Assembly: GCA_963970005.1 (NCBI GenBank)
Contig: CAXAMN010001447.1
Coordinates: forward strand, 687,203 to 751,202
Direction of reading: 5' to 3'
Length of the DNA stretch: 64,000 bases
From: Durusdinium trenchii
Taxonomy: Eukaryota > Sar > Dinophyceae > Suessiales > Symbiodiniaceae
The notes beneath the pieces were generated by a model that was not told the origin of the DNA, ran no database searches, and saw nothing but the letters and a program-made list of their open reading frames with translations. Below are positions 13,002 through 24,758 of this stretch, one piece after another (positions within the stretch are counted from its first letter, which is position 1; each line of letters starts with the position of its first letter). The position numbers and the translations under genes were made by a program.

Positions 13002-13088
13002 AGAGCCTTTTTGTGACCTCTATTTTGGACCACCAACCACCCAAAATATGGCTTTTTCCTGCCAAAACAGAGGTCATGTTTGGGCTCT
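13002..13088 (+). mobile_element. 87-bp TIR element
   Basis: Arms AGAGCC...GACCTCTATTTTGG and the near complement CCAAAACAGAGGTC...GGGCTCT, separated by ACCACCCAAAAT. Its first 44 bases after the initial A recur exactly at 14347-14390 without the second half. Confidence 0.7.
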
Positions 13089-13289
13089 AGGTATATCCCA
13101 CAAACAGATAGAGAAAAGTAGATCCCCCCTAACAGGGTCTTGGAACCCCTTTTTGTTAGCAATCAGTAATCTATTGGGGACCACCAAATCGAAGAAGGTA
13201 TCACCGCCCATCCACTCGGCCGGGCGCGGCTCTGCCTGACGACTCCAATCCGCCTGAGTGTCTTCGTCATGCAAAGCCGTTGAGGAGCA

Positions 13290-13350
13290 AAAGGTGCTGG
13301 GGGCCCCACAAACCATCGAAGACCTGACTTTTGCCTAATCAACAAAAACA
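13290..13350 (+). mobile_element. possible DX8 fragment
   Basis: GGGGCCCCACAAACCATCGA followed by GACTTTTGCCTAAT resembles the left half of the DX8 copy at 17.9 kb. No right end is seen. Confidence 0.35.
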
Positions 13351-13906
13351 TGGGTGTTAGGCTTTATTTGATGACTCTATTCTTCATGGGTTTGAGGGTT
13401 ACTGGTGGGGATTGTCTCTGGCCAATATGCCAGGGTACAGTCACTCAGTCAGTGAGAAACATGCGGCCCGGCAAGCCATATTGGGAACACATGGGAAAAA
13501 AAAGGTAAAATCACCCAATCCCCAGAAGTGAATGTTGCAAAAAGAAGAAAGACACATAAAGACACATGATAACTGATAACACATAAATGACACAAAACGA
13601 CTTTTCTGGTTGCCTGGTTCATCCTGGCTCCTTGTCCCAGCCTCCGAAACCCTCAAAAACACCTTCAGATACCCCACCTCTCCCAAAAGCCTGGCCGCTA
13701 CCCCACCATACCGCCGGCTTCACTAGGCCCCAGGGCCATTTGGTGGATGTCTCTCGGTACAAAGCACTTGCAGAACCTGACGGACATCGCTACTGGGACA
13801 TCCATCTGCCGTGTCTTGAACGACGTAGGCGCTGTGACCTGGGTCTACGTAGGTCTATTTCCATCGACAGACAGCCCTTGTCTGGGTAGGTAGACTCCAG
13901 GTAGAC

Positions 13907-13940
13907 TAGTCGATTTCCCTTCTTCCAAGGGGGTCGATTT
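13907..13940 (+). repeat. DX16 fragment
   Basis: GTCGATTTCCCTTCTTCCAA followed by GGGGGTCGAT. This is the left half of DX16 only. Confidence 0.5.
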
Positions 13941-14345
13941 CCTGTTCTAATACGCGCGCGCATGTATTGATCCACACCTGCCCACAGCCATGCACAGCCT
14001 GTTGGACTCATCATGATAAACTCTTCCTTCCCTAGCTGGTTGGGCTTAGGGCAAACAAAGGTCGTCACACCTCTTCTTCTTATTTTTGTTGAGAACACCC
14101 TTCACAATCTTCACAAGACTTGTGTCCACTGTCCACCTCTGCTTACTTCGCTCCTAAACCTATCCCACAAGCTATAAGCAAAAGACCCGATCCCCTCGGT
14201 ATTGAGACCACAGGGCCGTACCATCCCTCGATCATGGAAGCTGAGCATGAACCTCTTCATCCAACAAGGGCCTTCGGGGACCATTGAGTCCCATGTTCTA
14301 CTTCCACGAGCGATATGGAGAAGCTATATGGGCTACCTATAATTA

Positions 14346-14390
14346 GGAGCCTTTTTGTGACCTCTATTTTGGACCACCAACCACCCAAAA
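14346..14390 (+). mobile_element. half copy of the 13.0-kb TIR element
   Basis: 44 bases are identical to 13003-13046 (GAGCCTTTTTGTGACCTC onward). The right arm is absent and unrelated GC-rich DNA follows. The identity means the two copies separated recently. Confidence 0.75.
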
Positions 14391-14496
14391 GGCCGCGAGA
14401 GATCGGAACCACCAGCCGGGCAGGTGCGGCTCCGCCGCGCCCGTGGCGACGGTCGGTGAAGGGTTCGAAGCTTCGAAGCCCATCGGTTCGGTCCTT

Positions 14497-14627
14497 CCTG
14501 GAACCCCAGTCCCAACCAGAAAGAAATGGATGGAACTCCCCAGTCCCAACCATGTCCTATGTAATGGATTTCAATTGCCATATTGGAACAACCATTTGTT
14601 TCTGGTTGTTTGGTTTGGGGTTCCAGG
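14497..14627 (+). mobile_element. DX7 element, 131 bp
   Basis: TIRs CCTGGAACCCC and GGGGTTCCAGG, flanked on both sides by TT (2-bp target duplication). The inner TTTCAATTGCCATATTGGAA and TTTGTTTCTGGTTGTTTG recur in the copy at 20.5 kb. Open frames crossing it on either strand owe part of their length to it. Confidence 0.85.
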
Positions 14628-15010
14628 TTCATCCATGTCCAACACATATCGCTCGTTCGGGACGGCGTTCGGTGCATGGCATGGTTTGTCCGAAACCGCG
14701 CCGGTGACGGTGAGCGCGGGATACGGAAGGCGCGTGCTGGCGCGAAAACGCACGTCCTTCCTCTAAGTGGAAGGCATACGCCGGAAAATAGTGGATTTTT
14801 GAGCACTACGGAAAGGATAGAAAATATGGCATATTGCCCCTGAGTACCTACATACTCCCTAAAATAAGTGGATGGCATAGGCCCCGGATGGGGAGATGTT
14901 TTTTCTCTACGCTGCATGATGGTGAACTCTCTCCAATTCCATTGAATTCCATGATTTCAGGGAGTTTATATTATGAATTCATAAATAAAACCATAAATAT
15001 ATCATATATA

Positions 15011-15080
15011 CCTGGATCTTCCAATAGTGCAAAATGTCTGCCATCTGTAAAACCCCGCCAAAAGGCAGACAAAACAATAA
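15011..15080 (+). mobile_element. DX3 element, right end lost
   Basis: CCTGGATCTTCCAATAGTGC is followed by CGCCAAAAGGCAGAC, as in the copy at 44.1 kb. The right arm has degenerated into AT-rich sequence. Confidence 0.6.
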
Positions 15081-15418
15081 AACTGCTCAGCCTTGTTTCC
15101 AGATGCAGGTCAGGTCAGCCTCGTCGTTCCCCTCCAAAAGACGGAGCATGTGCGTTTCCTCCCTTGCTAGCCACGGTGTCTCAACGGTGTCGTCACCACG
15201 TGGACGTCGGCCTCAAGGTCCGATCGACGCCCAGGACAGAGAAGCACCTGAGTCGAAGGACGCCGTGTTTTCCTCGAGGGACGACGAGAAGGCTTGGATT
15301 GGGTGTTGGAAGGTGGGGAAAAGAAGAGCTTGAAGAGCTTTCCCCAGAAGGAGATTCACGAAATTAGAAGTTACATGAAGTCACCCAATCCGCAAAAACA
15401 CATCGAAAAAAACATAGC

Positions 15419-15467
15419 CGAAGAAGAAGAAGAAGAAGAGGGAGAAGGAGAAGAGGACGAAGAAGAG
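15419..15467. repeat. (GAA)n tract
   Basis: A GAA/GGA trinucleotide run. In one frame it would give a Glu-rich tail, but I see no coding support around it. Confidence 0.85.
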
Positions 15468-17165
15468 CCAGCTCCCAAAAACTTCGGACCTTTTTAACTA
15501 CCAAAACGTAGGGCAAAATATAGAGGGGTCGATGTCAAAGGAAAAACCCATTGGTTTCATCTGGGTTTAGGCTATTCCTAAGGGCATAGGTCAGGCCATC
15601 TCTGCTTCGGACCCCCGAAGACGTCAACGACCCGTCGTTTCGGATCCCCAAAATCACCGGACCGGGTGACCTGCGATTTGAATGACCATGGGTGCAGTTG
15701 AAACAGTCGCTACAGCTGTCGCTAAGAAAGCCCTCTTCTTTGATCAACGCACGGTCTCTATTCCAAATATATGCCAAATATTAGTACAAGATTCATGAGA
15801 TGTTGGAGTGCATCTTCCAGGATGTTGGCAGTCAAACGATGTGTTTTTTCTTGGCGAAAACATGAACATGCTTGACTCTTTGAGGGGGCTGACTCTGTTG
15901 GATTGCAGCTCAAGATCCTTGCAGCTCGAGCGAACTGGAGTTCCCCAGGACCTCCCGCCGCTGAAAACGGTGTCTGTCTGAACTCCCTGCTTTCGCTGCT
16001 CTGGTGCGAACAAACACTGGCAGCCTCGCCGGCTCAAAACATACCAATCCGCCAGGCCTTGCTTAGTCCGTTTACAGCAAGGGTTTTTGGTGCATGTCCA
16101 GTGGTTGATCTACCTCAGCGGAATTGGGACCCCCAAAAAACACCATCCTGTTGCGAAAGCTCAATGCTTCACAGCAGTTCCTCAATTCTACAAGTCAGGG
16201 AGCCTCTTGCTGCTTAAAGCCGTTTTGCGAGGTGATTAGCTCTACAAATCAGCTTCATTAGCTCTACAACTCAGCTTCTCTTGGCTTCCCCATCGCAGAG
16301 AAGAACTCCTGCTCCTCTGCCAACTCCCCAGGAGTTGCTCACGCATCGAGTCGACATCTTCCCGCAACGCTGGGCGTCCTCACATGCGCACGTACCACGG
16401 CGCCTTTAACCTGGCGCAGCGGGGTACGGGGCGGGCGATTTTCCTGTGCTGGCAGCCCTAGAAACGAGGAGACCAGGGTGACCAGTGACCCCTGGTCTAA
16501 CGTGATTTAAGTAACCTTCCCAAAAGGGCTCTGCTGAGAGAGGCTGCAGCAATTCGCGAGATCTTGATCCAGAGAACAGCACTGAAGCACTTTCATCCCA
16601 AGTATGAGCTTTGTTGGGGTGTTCAGAGAATGACACCCCGTACGTCTGAACACTCGCGTCTGAACGCCCCAACCTATCCTAGCAAGCACTTTCAGGCTAC
16701 AAAGCAAGCGATCTGAATCTCTGAACAGCCCAACTATCCCAGAAAGAGCTCGAACATGTTCCAAGCAAGGAACTGTTCTTGTGGTATGCGAGATCCTCTC
16801 TATGAGAGGTTCTTAGGGAGGTTCTTAGGGTGGAGGTATGAAGACCACATTGCTTGCACAGTCACATTCACTCGACTCGAGTCTTTTGTAACACTTCTGA
16901 CTCATTCCACCATCCTCCCCAGCTGAACATGGCATGAGCAAGCGTCTCCAGCTTTCCGAAACAGCGTCTCATCACCAGTTCGTTGCGGCAAGAACGCTGT
17001 GAGTGGTGAAAACGTGTCTCTCCACGCCTGGCCATGTCTCTCCAACTTGGGGTGCCACAAGCCTCACCCTCCTGAGCAGCCGCATGGTACTGCCCACTGG
17101 CCCCATGGAGAGTCATAGCGTCATACCATACCTGTACCAGCATCGATTTCACAGGTCACCAATTG
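15468..17165. other. non-coding stretch, no gene recognised
   Basis: Short frames only. An AGACCAGGG...CCCTGGTCT stem lies at about 16470-16498 and AGGTTCTTAGGG is duplicated in tandem at about 16804-16832. Confidence 0.45.
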
Positions 17166-17220
17166 AAACCTGTTAGGGTCTAACAACCCTCCAAAGGAGA
17201 CCTGTTGGAAGGTGCTGGTA
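17166..17220 (+). mobile_element. DX1-related fragment
   Basis: AAACCTGTTAGGGTCTAACA and AACCCTCC are followed by GGAGACCTGTTGGAAGGTGC, the DX1 right end. The same truncated arrangement occurs at 44347-44405, so it may be a separate subfamily. A DX3 copy begins at once after it. Confidence 0.55.
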
Positions 17221-17222
17221 TA

Positions 17223-17311
17223 GATCTTCCAACGGTGGAACATGTCCGGCCTTTTTATCTATAAAACCAGCCAACCAGCCAGAAGGCTTCACATGTTTCA
17301 TAGTTGGAAGG
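17223..17311 (+). mobile_element. DX3 element
   Basis: Left arm GATCTTCCAACGGTGGAACA, right arm ending TTTCATAGTTGGAAGG. The CATGT and AAGGCTT portions also pair. The centre CCAGCCAGAAGGC corresponds to the CCAAAAGGCA of other copies. Confidence 0.75.
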
Positions 17312-17901
17312 TAAGGGTATGTCACAATTTGAAGCAATTATTCAGGAAGATGTTTCGGTATAATTACAGTGTGTCCGAGTGTGTCATTGTGTCACATCAA
17401 GAAAGAATAGAACAGTTTTCGTTTTGGGAGCACTCTCCAACGAATAAAGATTCATGTGTACGGGTTTCAGCTTGGTCGAACTTCAATGACTGGCCCCAGT
17501 CCGTTCAAGAACACCAGCATCTACATTCCTCCAGAGTAGCGTGACATGACACGTTCTGGATCACTAAAGGAATCTTTGGAATCATTGGACCATGGTCATG
17601 GTCGGCCCCCTTCGTTGTCACATGAAGAAATTGAACAGGAGCTCCGAGTCAAGGATGAATAGGTCAGCCCTTCCGTGCAGTACGACTTTCTTTTCGCTCC
17701 GTCCGAGTGAGGGCGGCGCGCATTTGGCCGCTGTACAGACCACCGGACAAGAGACGTGTCGATAACCCGCAGATTCATCCTTCAGTAGGTGGCTCCTTTC
17801 TTTCTCCAGCTGTCAAAGTGTAAAGCAGTGGTCCCCAAGCAGATAGTGGCATGGTTTCCAATACGGATCTACTGTTCTATCTGTTTGGGAGTCTATATAT
17901 A

Positions 17902-18002
17902 CCAGGGGACCCACAAACCATCGAACCCCTGGTTTTCCCTAGCACAAAACACGGTTTTGATAGGTGAAAGCCTGTTTTTCATGGTTTGGTTCGGGCCCCT
18001 GG
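17902..18002 (+). mobile_element. DX8 element
   Basis: Ends CCAGGGGACCC and GGGCCCCTGG with TA on both sides (2-bp target duplication). The second inner pair is ACAAACCAT/ATGGTTTGGT. The body CCCTAGCACAAAACACGG matches the reversed copy at 39.0 kb. Confidence 0.8.
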
Positions 18003-18118
18003 TAACCTATGAGTGCAAGGGACCTGCGGGACCTGCTGGTTCTCCTGCCTCGACCTGTGTCGGAGAGGCTCCGCATGATTTCACCTGGCCGCTGCGAGCG
18101 CATCCGCGGAGAGGTGGG

Positions 18119-18206
18119 CAGCACCTTCCAACAGGTCTCCGACATGGTAGCTGAAATGGAGACTTGTTGGAGTGGCAGGTGGTGACCTGGCAGGTTTCAG
18201 GTGCTG
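18119..18206 (+). mobile_element. DX1 element
   Basis: Left end CAGCACCTTCCAACAGGTC, right end CCTGGCAGGTTTCAGGTGCTG. The inner GACATGGTAGCT and GTGGCAGGTGGTGACC are typical DX1. A (TA)n run follows directly. Confidence 0.7.
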
Positions 18207-18207
18207 G

Positions 18208-18236
18208 TATATATATATATATATATCGTATATATA
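18208..18236. repeat. (TA)n microsatellite
   Basis: TA run interrupted once by CG, starting at the outer edge of the DX1 copy. TA is also the usual target of DX1. Confidence 0.9.
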
Positions 18237-18451
18237 CTGGTACTCCTGCTGCTTCGACTGCTGCTACTGCTTCTGCCTATACTATCCCAAGGAATCCTAT
18301 GAAACACGTGCACCACCGCAGACCATGGAACAACTATGAACAACTGGAACTGCCAATCAGAGTCCACTAAACAAAGGTTGAAGCTCCTTGAGGTCAGAGC
18401 TGGGTGTTGTATCATCGCCTGTCGCCCACCAAATGATCCATTCACAAGTCG

Positions 18452-18540
18452 CTACTAGTAGCTCCTGGCAGTACTACAAATAGCAAATAGCTACTAGGTA
18501 GCTTCTTGCTACTAGTAGTCAGTGCCTTGTTACTAGGATG
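18452..18540. repeat. CTACTAGTAG-rich dispersed repeat
   Basis: Several GCTACTAGTAG/CTACTAGGTAG motifs. GTAGCTTCTTGCTACTAGTA is near-identical to part of 20188-20270. Confidence 0.6.
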
Positions 18541-18965
18541 TTGTTTACATGTTTTACCACCCGGCCCCGGGCGCTGGAGATGTGTTAGAAACTATGTCAC
18601 ATGTCCACCAAAAACTACTCACCTACCCCTCGAAATGCCCACCCTCCCACCCTGTTCCAAGACTTAATGACTGGCCATACCCTACTAGTGATAGTCGAAC
18701 TATATAGGCTCCTTCAAAACCTGCGTTGCTTCCTCCCCCCTTCCTCCGCATCGCCTGCGGTGCGTGGGGCGCGCTCTGCTCCGGCTCGGGCTCCGAGTGC
18801 TGCGGCGACTCCGCCATCGGCGACCCGGCGTGCCAGGCGCTGCGCCGCGCCGCCGGCGACTGGCGGAGGCCGCGGGTTGGGAGCGGGAGCAGTTGGTGGG
18901 AGAAATTGGGGTGGTGCTTTGGATGAAGGTAATCTGAAGAACTTCTGAAGGAAATGATATAACTA

Positions 18966-19063
18966 CCAGGAGTCACAAGACGGGGTGGTGTTTAGTTGCC
19001 AAGTGAGTGGATGTTCTCGGCACCCCGAACCTCCATGGATAGCACCCCGTCTTGTGACTGCTG
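18966..19063 (+). mobile_element. DX4 element
   Basis: TIRs CCAGGAGTCACAAGACGGGG and the complement ending GTCTTGTGACTGCTG, about 21 bp and nearly perfect. The inner GTGAGTGGATGTTCT matches the copy at 36.05 kb in the same orientation. Confidence 0.85.
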
Positions 19064-19205
19064 AATTTGGCGATATATTTGACATATTTGGAGTGTCCCT
19101 TCTTTGTGACGACATCCTGAGATGAAAGAAAGTTCAACAAAATACATATGAAATCAATATGAAATAGGGATCCTCCAAGGGGTGTTTGCTGGTGACCAGT
19201 TCGGC

Positions 19206-19267
19206 TCTCCCAAAGAGAACTTGTGGGAGGGTCGGTTCTCTCAAAGACAACTGGTGGGAGGGTCCAG
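19206..19267. repeat. 31-bp tandem duplication
   Basis: Two imperfect copies of TCTCYCAAAGAGAACTTGTG followed by GGAGGGTC. Confidence 0.7.
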
Positions 19268-19920
19268 TCGTAGAGAAAGCTTGTTGACACATCTCTCAAA
19301 GCCGCTATGGAACCTCACAAAACCATCAACAGTGGCATGGCAGTTTGTGATCCAAGGATGCAAACAGAAACGTGTATGTCAAAAACATGGACCGACAAAA
19401 ATTGCACATCTTGTTAGGATCACCCTTCGTCATTCACATTGTAGATACATAAAACTAAATGCCACAGAGCTCCCAACAGAAGACCTGGGAGAAATGGGTG
19501 CAAATGAAAGGCACCTTTTTTCCACACCAAATCATTCATCGCTCCCCTCTACGAGATGATCCCTTCCCTTTTCACCGGGGCTTTCAACAACTCCACGTCC
19601 GGTACGCAAGCATCACGTCGTGGGGCTTCGTGTCGTCCTCGGGACGAAGAGGGGCCGACTTCGCTTCGGCGGTCCCCCGAGGTCCGCGCCTGTGCGTCTA
19701 AGAACTCTTGAACCTGAGCGCCGGGGGCCACAGGGGATCGGACTGCTGCGGGTAGTCTGCGGCCAACGACGCGGCCGGACGGCCGGACTGCCGCGACGGC
19801 CGCCCAGCCGAAGCCAGGGCCTGACCGCTGACCCGTGGAAGCAACGTTCAGGTCTCAGTACTTAGCTCTATGCACATCCATGCACTACCATCGCCGCCTT
19901 AAACGCAATGGGTCTGTATT

Positions 19921-20010
19921 TCAAGTCCAAAGATCCAGTAAAACCAGGTCTTTTACCTCCTTAAGTCGTGTTTGTGTATGATCATCTCCAGTAAATTGAG
20001 GTCATTGCCC
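19921..20010 (+). mobile_element. DX14 copy, ends worn
   Basis: CAAGTCCAAAGATCCAGTA, ACCTCCTTAAGT and CTCCAGTAAATTGAGGTCAT align in order with the copy at 57.64 kb. The outer CCCTA/TAGGG ends are lost. Confidence 0.6.
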
Positions 20011-20187
20011 TCTATTAGGAACCTGTTTCTGTTTCTCCCTTCACCTGTATTTATCAGACCTGAGCGGAACTTCTGTTTTGGTCCACTCCACTGGTGACCT
20101 GTTCCAGGAAGAGCGTGCTGATCCGGATCCTCGACCCGGGGAGACCGGTGAGTCTGTAGCATGAATTCCTTCAGTCCTTTGCTCCGT

Positions 20188-20270
20188 TCGTAGCTTCTTG
20201 TTACTACTAGTAAGGCACTTGTTACGAACGTAGCGATGCACTTGTGCCTAGTAGCGAACCTTGTTCGTAA
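20188..20270. repeat. second CTACTAG-type repeat
   Basis: GTAGCTTCTTGTTACTACTA, then alternating CACTTGTTACGAACGTAGC-like strings. It is related to 18452-18540. Confidence 0.55.
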
Positions 20271-20464
20271 AGAAGGAAAAAGAGAAGAGACAACGGAGAC
20301 CGGTCGAGTGGAATCACGCGATTGAGGCCATGGGATGAGGGGCACCTCAAATCCGAAACAACAGCTCCACAGATAGTATACGTTTAGTTATCTATTTCGG
20401 GGTGGTGTTATAGCTGTTTCTGGGCCATCGTCCATTCTCAACCTCCCACCAAATCCTCCTCTTT

Positions 20465-20588
20465 CCTGGAACCCCAAACAACCAGAAAGAAATGGATGTT
20501 TCCCCAAACAACCATTTCCTATGTACATAATGGATTTCAATTGCCATATTGGAACAACCATTTGTTTCTGGTTGTTTGGGGTTCCAGG
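20465..20588 (+). mobile_element. DX7 element, 124 bp
   Basis: TIRs CCTGGAACCCCAAACAACCA and its exact complement at the right end, continuing to 24 paired bases. TT lies on both flanks (2-bp target duplication). It is the best preserved DX7 copy and a good reference for the family. Confidence 0.9.
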
Positions 20589-23518
20589 TTCAGCACACCC
20601 AATGGCGAGACCTCCAAAAGGCTTCAAACCTCGAACCTCGCGAGACGATCAAAAAGCGCCTCGGCGTCTCGCGCCGGCCTCGGGGCTCTGAAGATGCGTC
20701 TGCCAGGCCTCCAACTCCGTGAGCTTCGTCAACCTCCGCGCGGCCACCCGCCCGCCCGGCGGTGCTCGGGGCGGGCCGTGCCGAGCTCTGAGAGGAAAGG
20801 GTGCTCGGCGCAGCTCGGTCCGGAGGTGACGGGAGGGGTGTCGCGTTGGAGGTGTGCCTTCACGCACTTCACCTCCCAGGGCCCCACACCCCGAGTTCGG
20901 CGAAGGGGCTATAGAAATAGACACCCCGAGATTCGGAGGGGTCCTTGGTACGGAGAGGTGTGGAACGTCCGTCCCTTCTGCCGATCGTTTCGACCCGAAT
21001 GTCCCCCAAGTCGTCGATCTGGTCGTTTCGACCCAAAAGGGTCGGACGAAGGTGTTGAAACTGAGGAAGATCTAGAAGCTTATGAATTGAATGAGAGGGA
21101 TGTGTGCATTGAACAAGATGTAGAAAATGCTTGGAAGCATGACAAAACAGGATGCTATAGTTCTTGCTGGAGGCTGGCTGAGCACTCTTCGCAACATGCA
21201 AACAACCAGCACTGATCAAAACAACCAACATCCAACCAACCTGCAAGACCCTTCGTTGGTACGGCCTTTGATGGGATGTGGTGTGGGTCACGCGACGTGG
21301 CTCTGGAGTGTTCGTTGGGAGCGCCGAAGGGCAATGTAGAAAGCGCTTGTGAGAAGAGGGACATTGAAGGGACAGAAAAAAAAGAACACACACCATACAA
21401 AAGCCGCCTTCATTATTGGCGAGAAGAAGAAAAGCTTCTTCGGACATGTCGAAGTCGCACGTCGTGTGAACGAATCAAAGGCTTTTCGTAGGGCGTAGCG
21501 GCGTAGCGGCGTGGGCGTGGGCGCCTTCACCAACCGCGCAGCCGGGTGCGGATCTCCAATCGACCGGCCAAGGAAGCTCGACTGGGGCGCCCAAACACGT
21601 AGAAGACCCTGGATCTCCAGGCCTTTCGTTTCACCTGGGGTGGACATCGCGATCGGATGATACACCGTTGTCCACCAGGTCGAATAGGTTATCAGAACAG
21701 CACCAGAAACTGCCAAGAGAGGTTTTTGCACAGCCCTTGAGCCTTGGTCGCATACCCCAATGCAAGTATGTTCCGTTGTTTCACTAATTACAGGATCCCA
21801 GGATACCCCACACCATCAGGTCTCTCAACCCCTCAATACCTCAGGACCCCATTCCTCGACATCCACCCGCCGGCCGTGAGCTTCGGACACCAGGACCCTC
21901 CGCGTCGGTCGAGACCCGCGGTCCCCGCGGTGGTCTCTGAAAGAAGCAGATCGATGATCCAAATGCAAGTTGGAACCAAACCCAAACGCGATCCATAGGA
22001 CTGCCGAGTGGTGGTGCCAGGGGTGGTGCCAGGGGGGGCCCAATGGAGCGAATGTAGGGCCATAGGTCGGCAGGTCCGGGTCGCATCAGGGAAAGGGTTG
22101 GCACCTCGCAGAGGTCTCACTCACTGAGCGTCAGCAAATGTTGAATAGTTTAGAGGGCCCATCTGTCTCTAGGAGTTAATCTGTTGGGTCACCTTCTCCA
22201 ACTTAGGGGCTTGTGGACTGGTCTTTGTCTGGGGATTCACCACCTGCCCTTGAATAGCTTTGCTTTTTTCGGAGAACTTACCATCTCTGCAACCTGAACA
22301 GGTTTTGCAGGTCACTTGTCAGGCACCTCAGCGACGAAGCAACATGAAGGGGACAAATCCAAAGAAGCAAAGTGACAAAGGATGATGATATCCACCGATA
22401 TCCCCATGATCCAACTCCCCTATTTGGCTGGATCAACCGGATGGTGCCATCCCCTCATCGCGATCGCTCCACCTCCTCTCCGCCCTCCCAACATGTCTCC
22501 CTCGGTCCGGTCCTGGTCATTTCCCTGGGCGACCCGGACGCCCACATCGACGAGGAAGGCCACCATTTCGTACTTGGAAGCTAAGCCTTCCAACTTCACA
22601 CGCCCCTGGCGCGCAAACGCGCGAAGACGGCGAACGCGAGGCAGGCGCGAGGCAGGAGAAAAGACCAACGACGGTGACCAGCTGGGTCAAAGAGTTCAGG
22701 GTTTAGCGGTGGGTGAAACGCGGAAGTTGAAGAGGTACCTCTTTTTGTTCCGGCGGCCTATCAGATGTGTACCTTGTACACTACCCTGTACCACTCTTTA
22801 TCGGTCTTAGTCTCAGTTCAGGTCTCTCAACTCCTCTCAAGTCCCGTCGGCCCACCGGGCCCTAGGAACCTGACCTGCCAGGACACCCCTGCCCACCAGG
22901 TCCAGGTATATGTGTCATGTGTTAGCACGATTTATCAAAGGTCGATATGAAGAACATATTTACCAGAAATTGAAAGGGCGTCAAAGGCCACCCAACACCA
23001 AGGGCGTCAAAGGGCCATCCAAGTTTCCCGTTGCAGTCGACCAGGTCGTCGTCTCGACCGACTTCCTCGGTATGTTCTCTCCGCCTTCGAGGCACTCGAC
23101 TTCTCGAAGGCCTGCCGCACCTGCCGTGAAAATGGATGGTCAGCTCAGTCCGCTCTGCTGCGGCCTTTTTGGGAAGCCAAAGGTAAGACGGTTACATGTG
23201 TAGCGGATGCCTCAACACAGGACTCAACAAGATGTAAACGAGATCAACCAAAGAAATATCAAACGGACTTCCAGGGTCTATACTCCGTATTATGCATTAC
23301 AGAGGTATGTCCTGTACCACAAAATATTGTGTGGTACAGAGACAGCAGGCGCTGAGCCAAATTAGAGAGTTGATCGATTCTGATGTAAAGCACAAAAAGA
23401 GGAGAGCATTGGTCATCATTCGGTCATCCACCCTTCAACACAAGTTATATACATGGCCCTACCCCTCCTGATGACAAGGTTCACCGATTAGTAGAATATG
23501 GTCCTCCAAGTACAATCG
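20589..23518. other. non-coding stretch, no gene recognised
   Basis: The GC-rich part 20640-21060 is open on both strands. The 239-codon plus-strand frame over it starts inside the DX7 element and has no recognisable domain. GCGTAGCGGCGTAGCGGCG at about 21494-21512 is a short tandem. A GGGCGTCAAAGG unit occurs twice near 22976-23012. Confidence 0.45.
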
Positions 23519-23600
23519 CAAACACTCCATGGGACTGGCATATTTACCTACATTGGGGTGGTTTGAGAGTATTTGCAGTATTACCATGCATGTCTGGTTT
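23519..23600 (+). mobile_element. DX2 element, right end poor
   Basis: AACACTCCATGGGACTGGCA, TATTTACC and CATTGGGGTGGTTTGA match DX2. A weak CATGCATGTCTGG closes it. Confidence 0.6.
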
Positions 23601-24422
23601 AAGAAGTGCCATGAGATTTGTCTGCAACGCTTGGTACCGGGCAGTAGGGATCTCCAAAACTGTCGGATCATAAAGAAAGGGAAATGTGAGGCGCAGGATC
23701 TGTTTCTTGTCACGAGTTAGCTATCCGACATTTCAAAGCAACCAAAAATAGGCCTTCTGCCCGTTTCCTCGGCCTTGCTGGATGTGTTTCAAGTCAAGTG
23801 AGTCATTAACAGCCCAACTTGCCCAGCAAGCTCCTCAAAAAAGAACTCAGGGAACCCTCCCCTGTTTGCATCTCCTTCCCCCCCCTCCATTCGCTATCTC
23901 CGGCATCTCGGCGCCCCAACGGCACGGTGGAAGGTCTCAAAAGCCACTTGGACCTGCGCTCGGCGCCCTCTGCAACCCCGCGGGGCCGAAGCAGGCAGCC
24001 GGTGGCAGCAGCGCAGCATCGACCCGTCCGGTCGGTGGTCCATGTGGGTCCGGCGCACGACTCGCCCACCTCCATGGCTCGGCGGGGTGGGGGGGGTCCG
24101 TGGTGGAGAGACGGCACGGCCCCGAACGACTCGCGCGGGGGGAACGAAGTCCGGGTCCGTCGTTCAGGGCAGCTTCGTGACCGAAGTGGATCTCTCGTGG
24201 TTGGAGGTCATCGCACCGGTAGAAGCAGGTGAGCTCAGAAACTCCAACGTTCGGTCACGAAGAAGCTAGACCAGACCGCCACATGTGGCACCGTCGGTCA
24301 CGTCCATAAGGAATAGGCCATCAAAACGGGGCCATCCCTATGACGCAAGGCCATTGCTGTGACCAAAATCTGCGGATTCGACATGTCCTGTGTTTCAACC
24401 ACTCCCAAACTCTCCATGTATA

Positions 24423-24758
24423 TACCTTGAGTCTCCAATGACCCCTTCAAATTTGCCTTTCCAAGAAAAAGATGTTTTTGAAAGCACTCTTTTTTGCATG
24501 TGCCACGAAATGTTCTATTTTTGTTTGTGCCCGGTCAGATTCTCCTTGTAGACAGTGTCCTGAGACCTTTTTTTGGCGTCCAAAACGCGTCTTTTGGCGT
24601 CCAAAAAGGCGTCTTTAAGTGTCCGCACCGGACGCGTCCGGATGAAGATTCACTCTGTACCTTTTTTGAGTCCTCATCTGTGTTTTTCGAGCAAAAACAC
24701 ACAAATATTAGACCCAAAACAAAAACGCATAACAAAAGGTCTTTGGAGACTCAAGGTA
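24423..24758. mobile_element. 336-bp element with perfect 16-bp TIRs
   Basis: TACCTTGAGTCTCCAA at 24423-24438 is exactly repeated in inverse at 24743-24758. The interior has no coding frame of note. It carries a 21-bp tandem (TTTTGGCGTCCAAAA, then CGCGTC or AGGCGTC) near 24571-24613 and an A-rich right part. It is three times longer than the other elements, so it may be a fuller relative or a pair of unrelated ends. Confidence 0.7.

Noticed and set aside
20496..21215. 239-codon plus-strand frame
   Set aside because: Its first 25 codons are the interior and right end of a DX7 element. The middle is GC-rich and equally open on the other strand. No domain is recognised.
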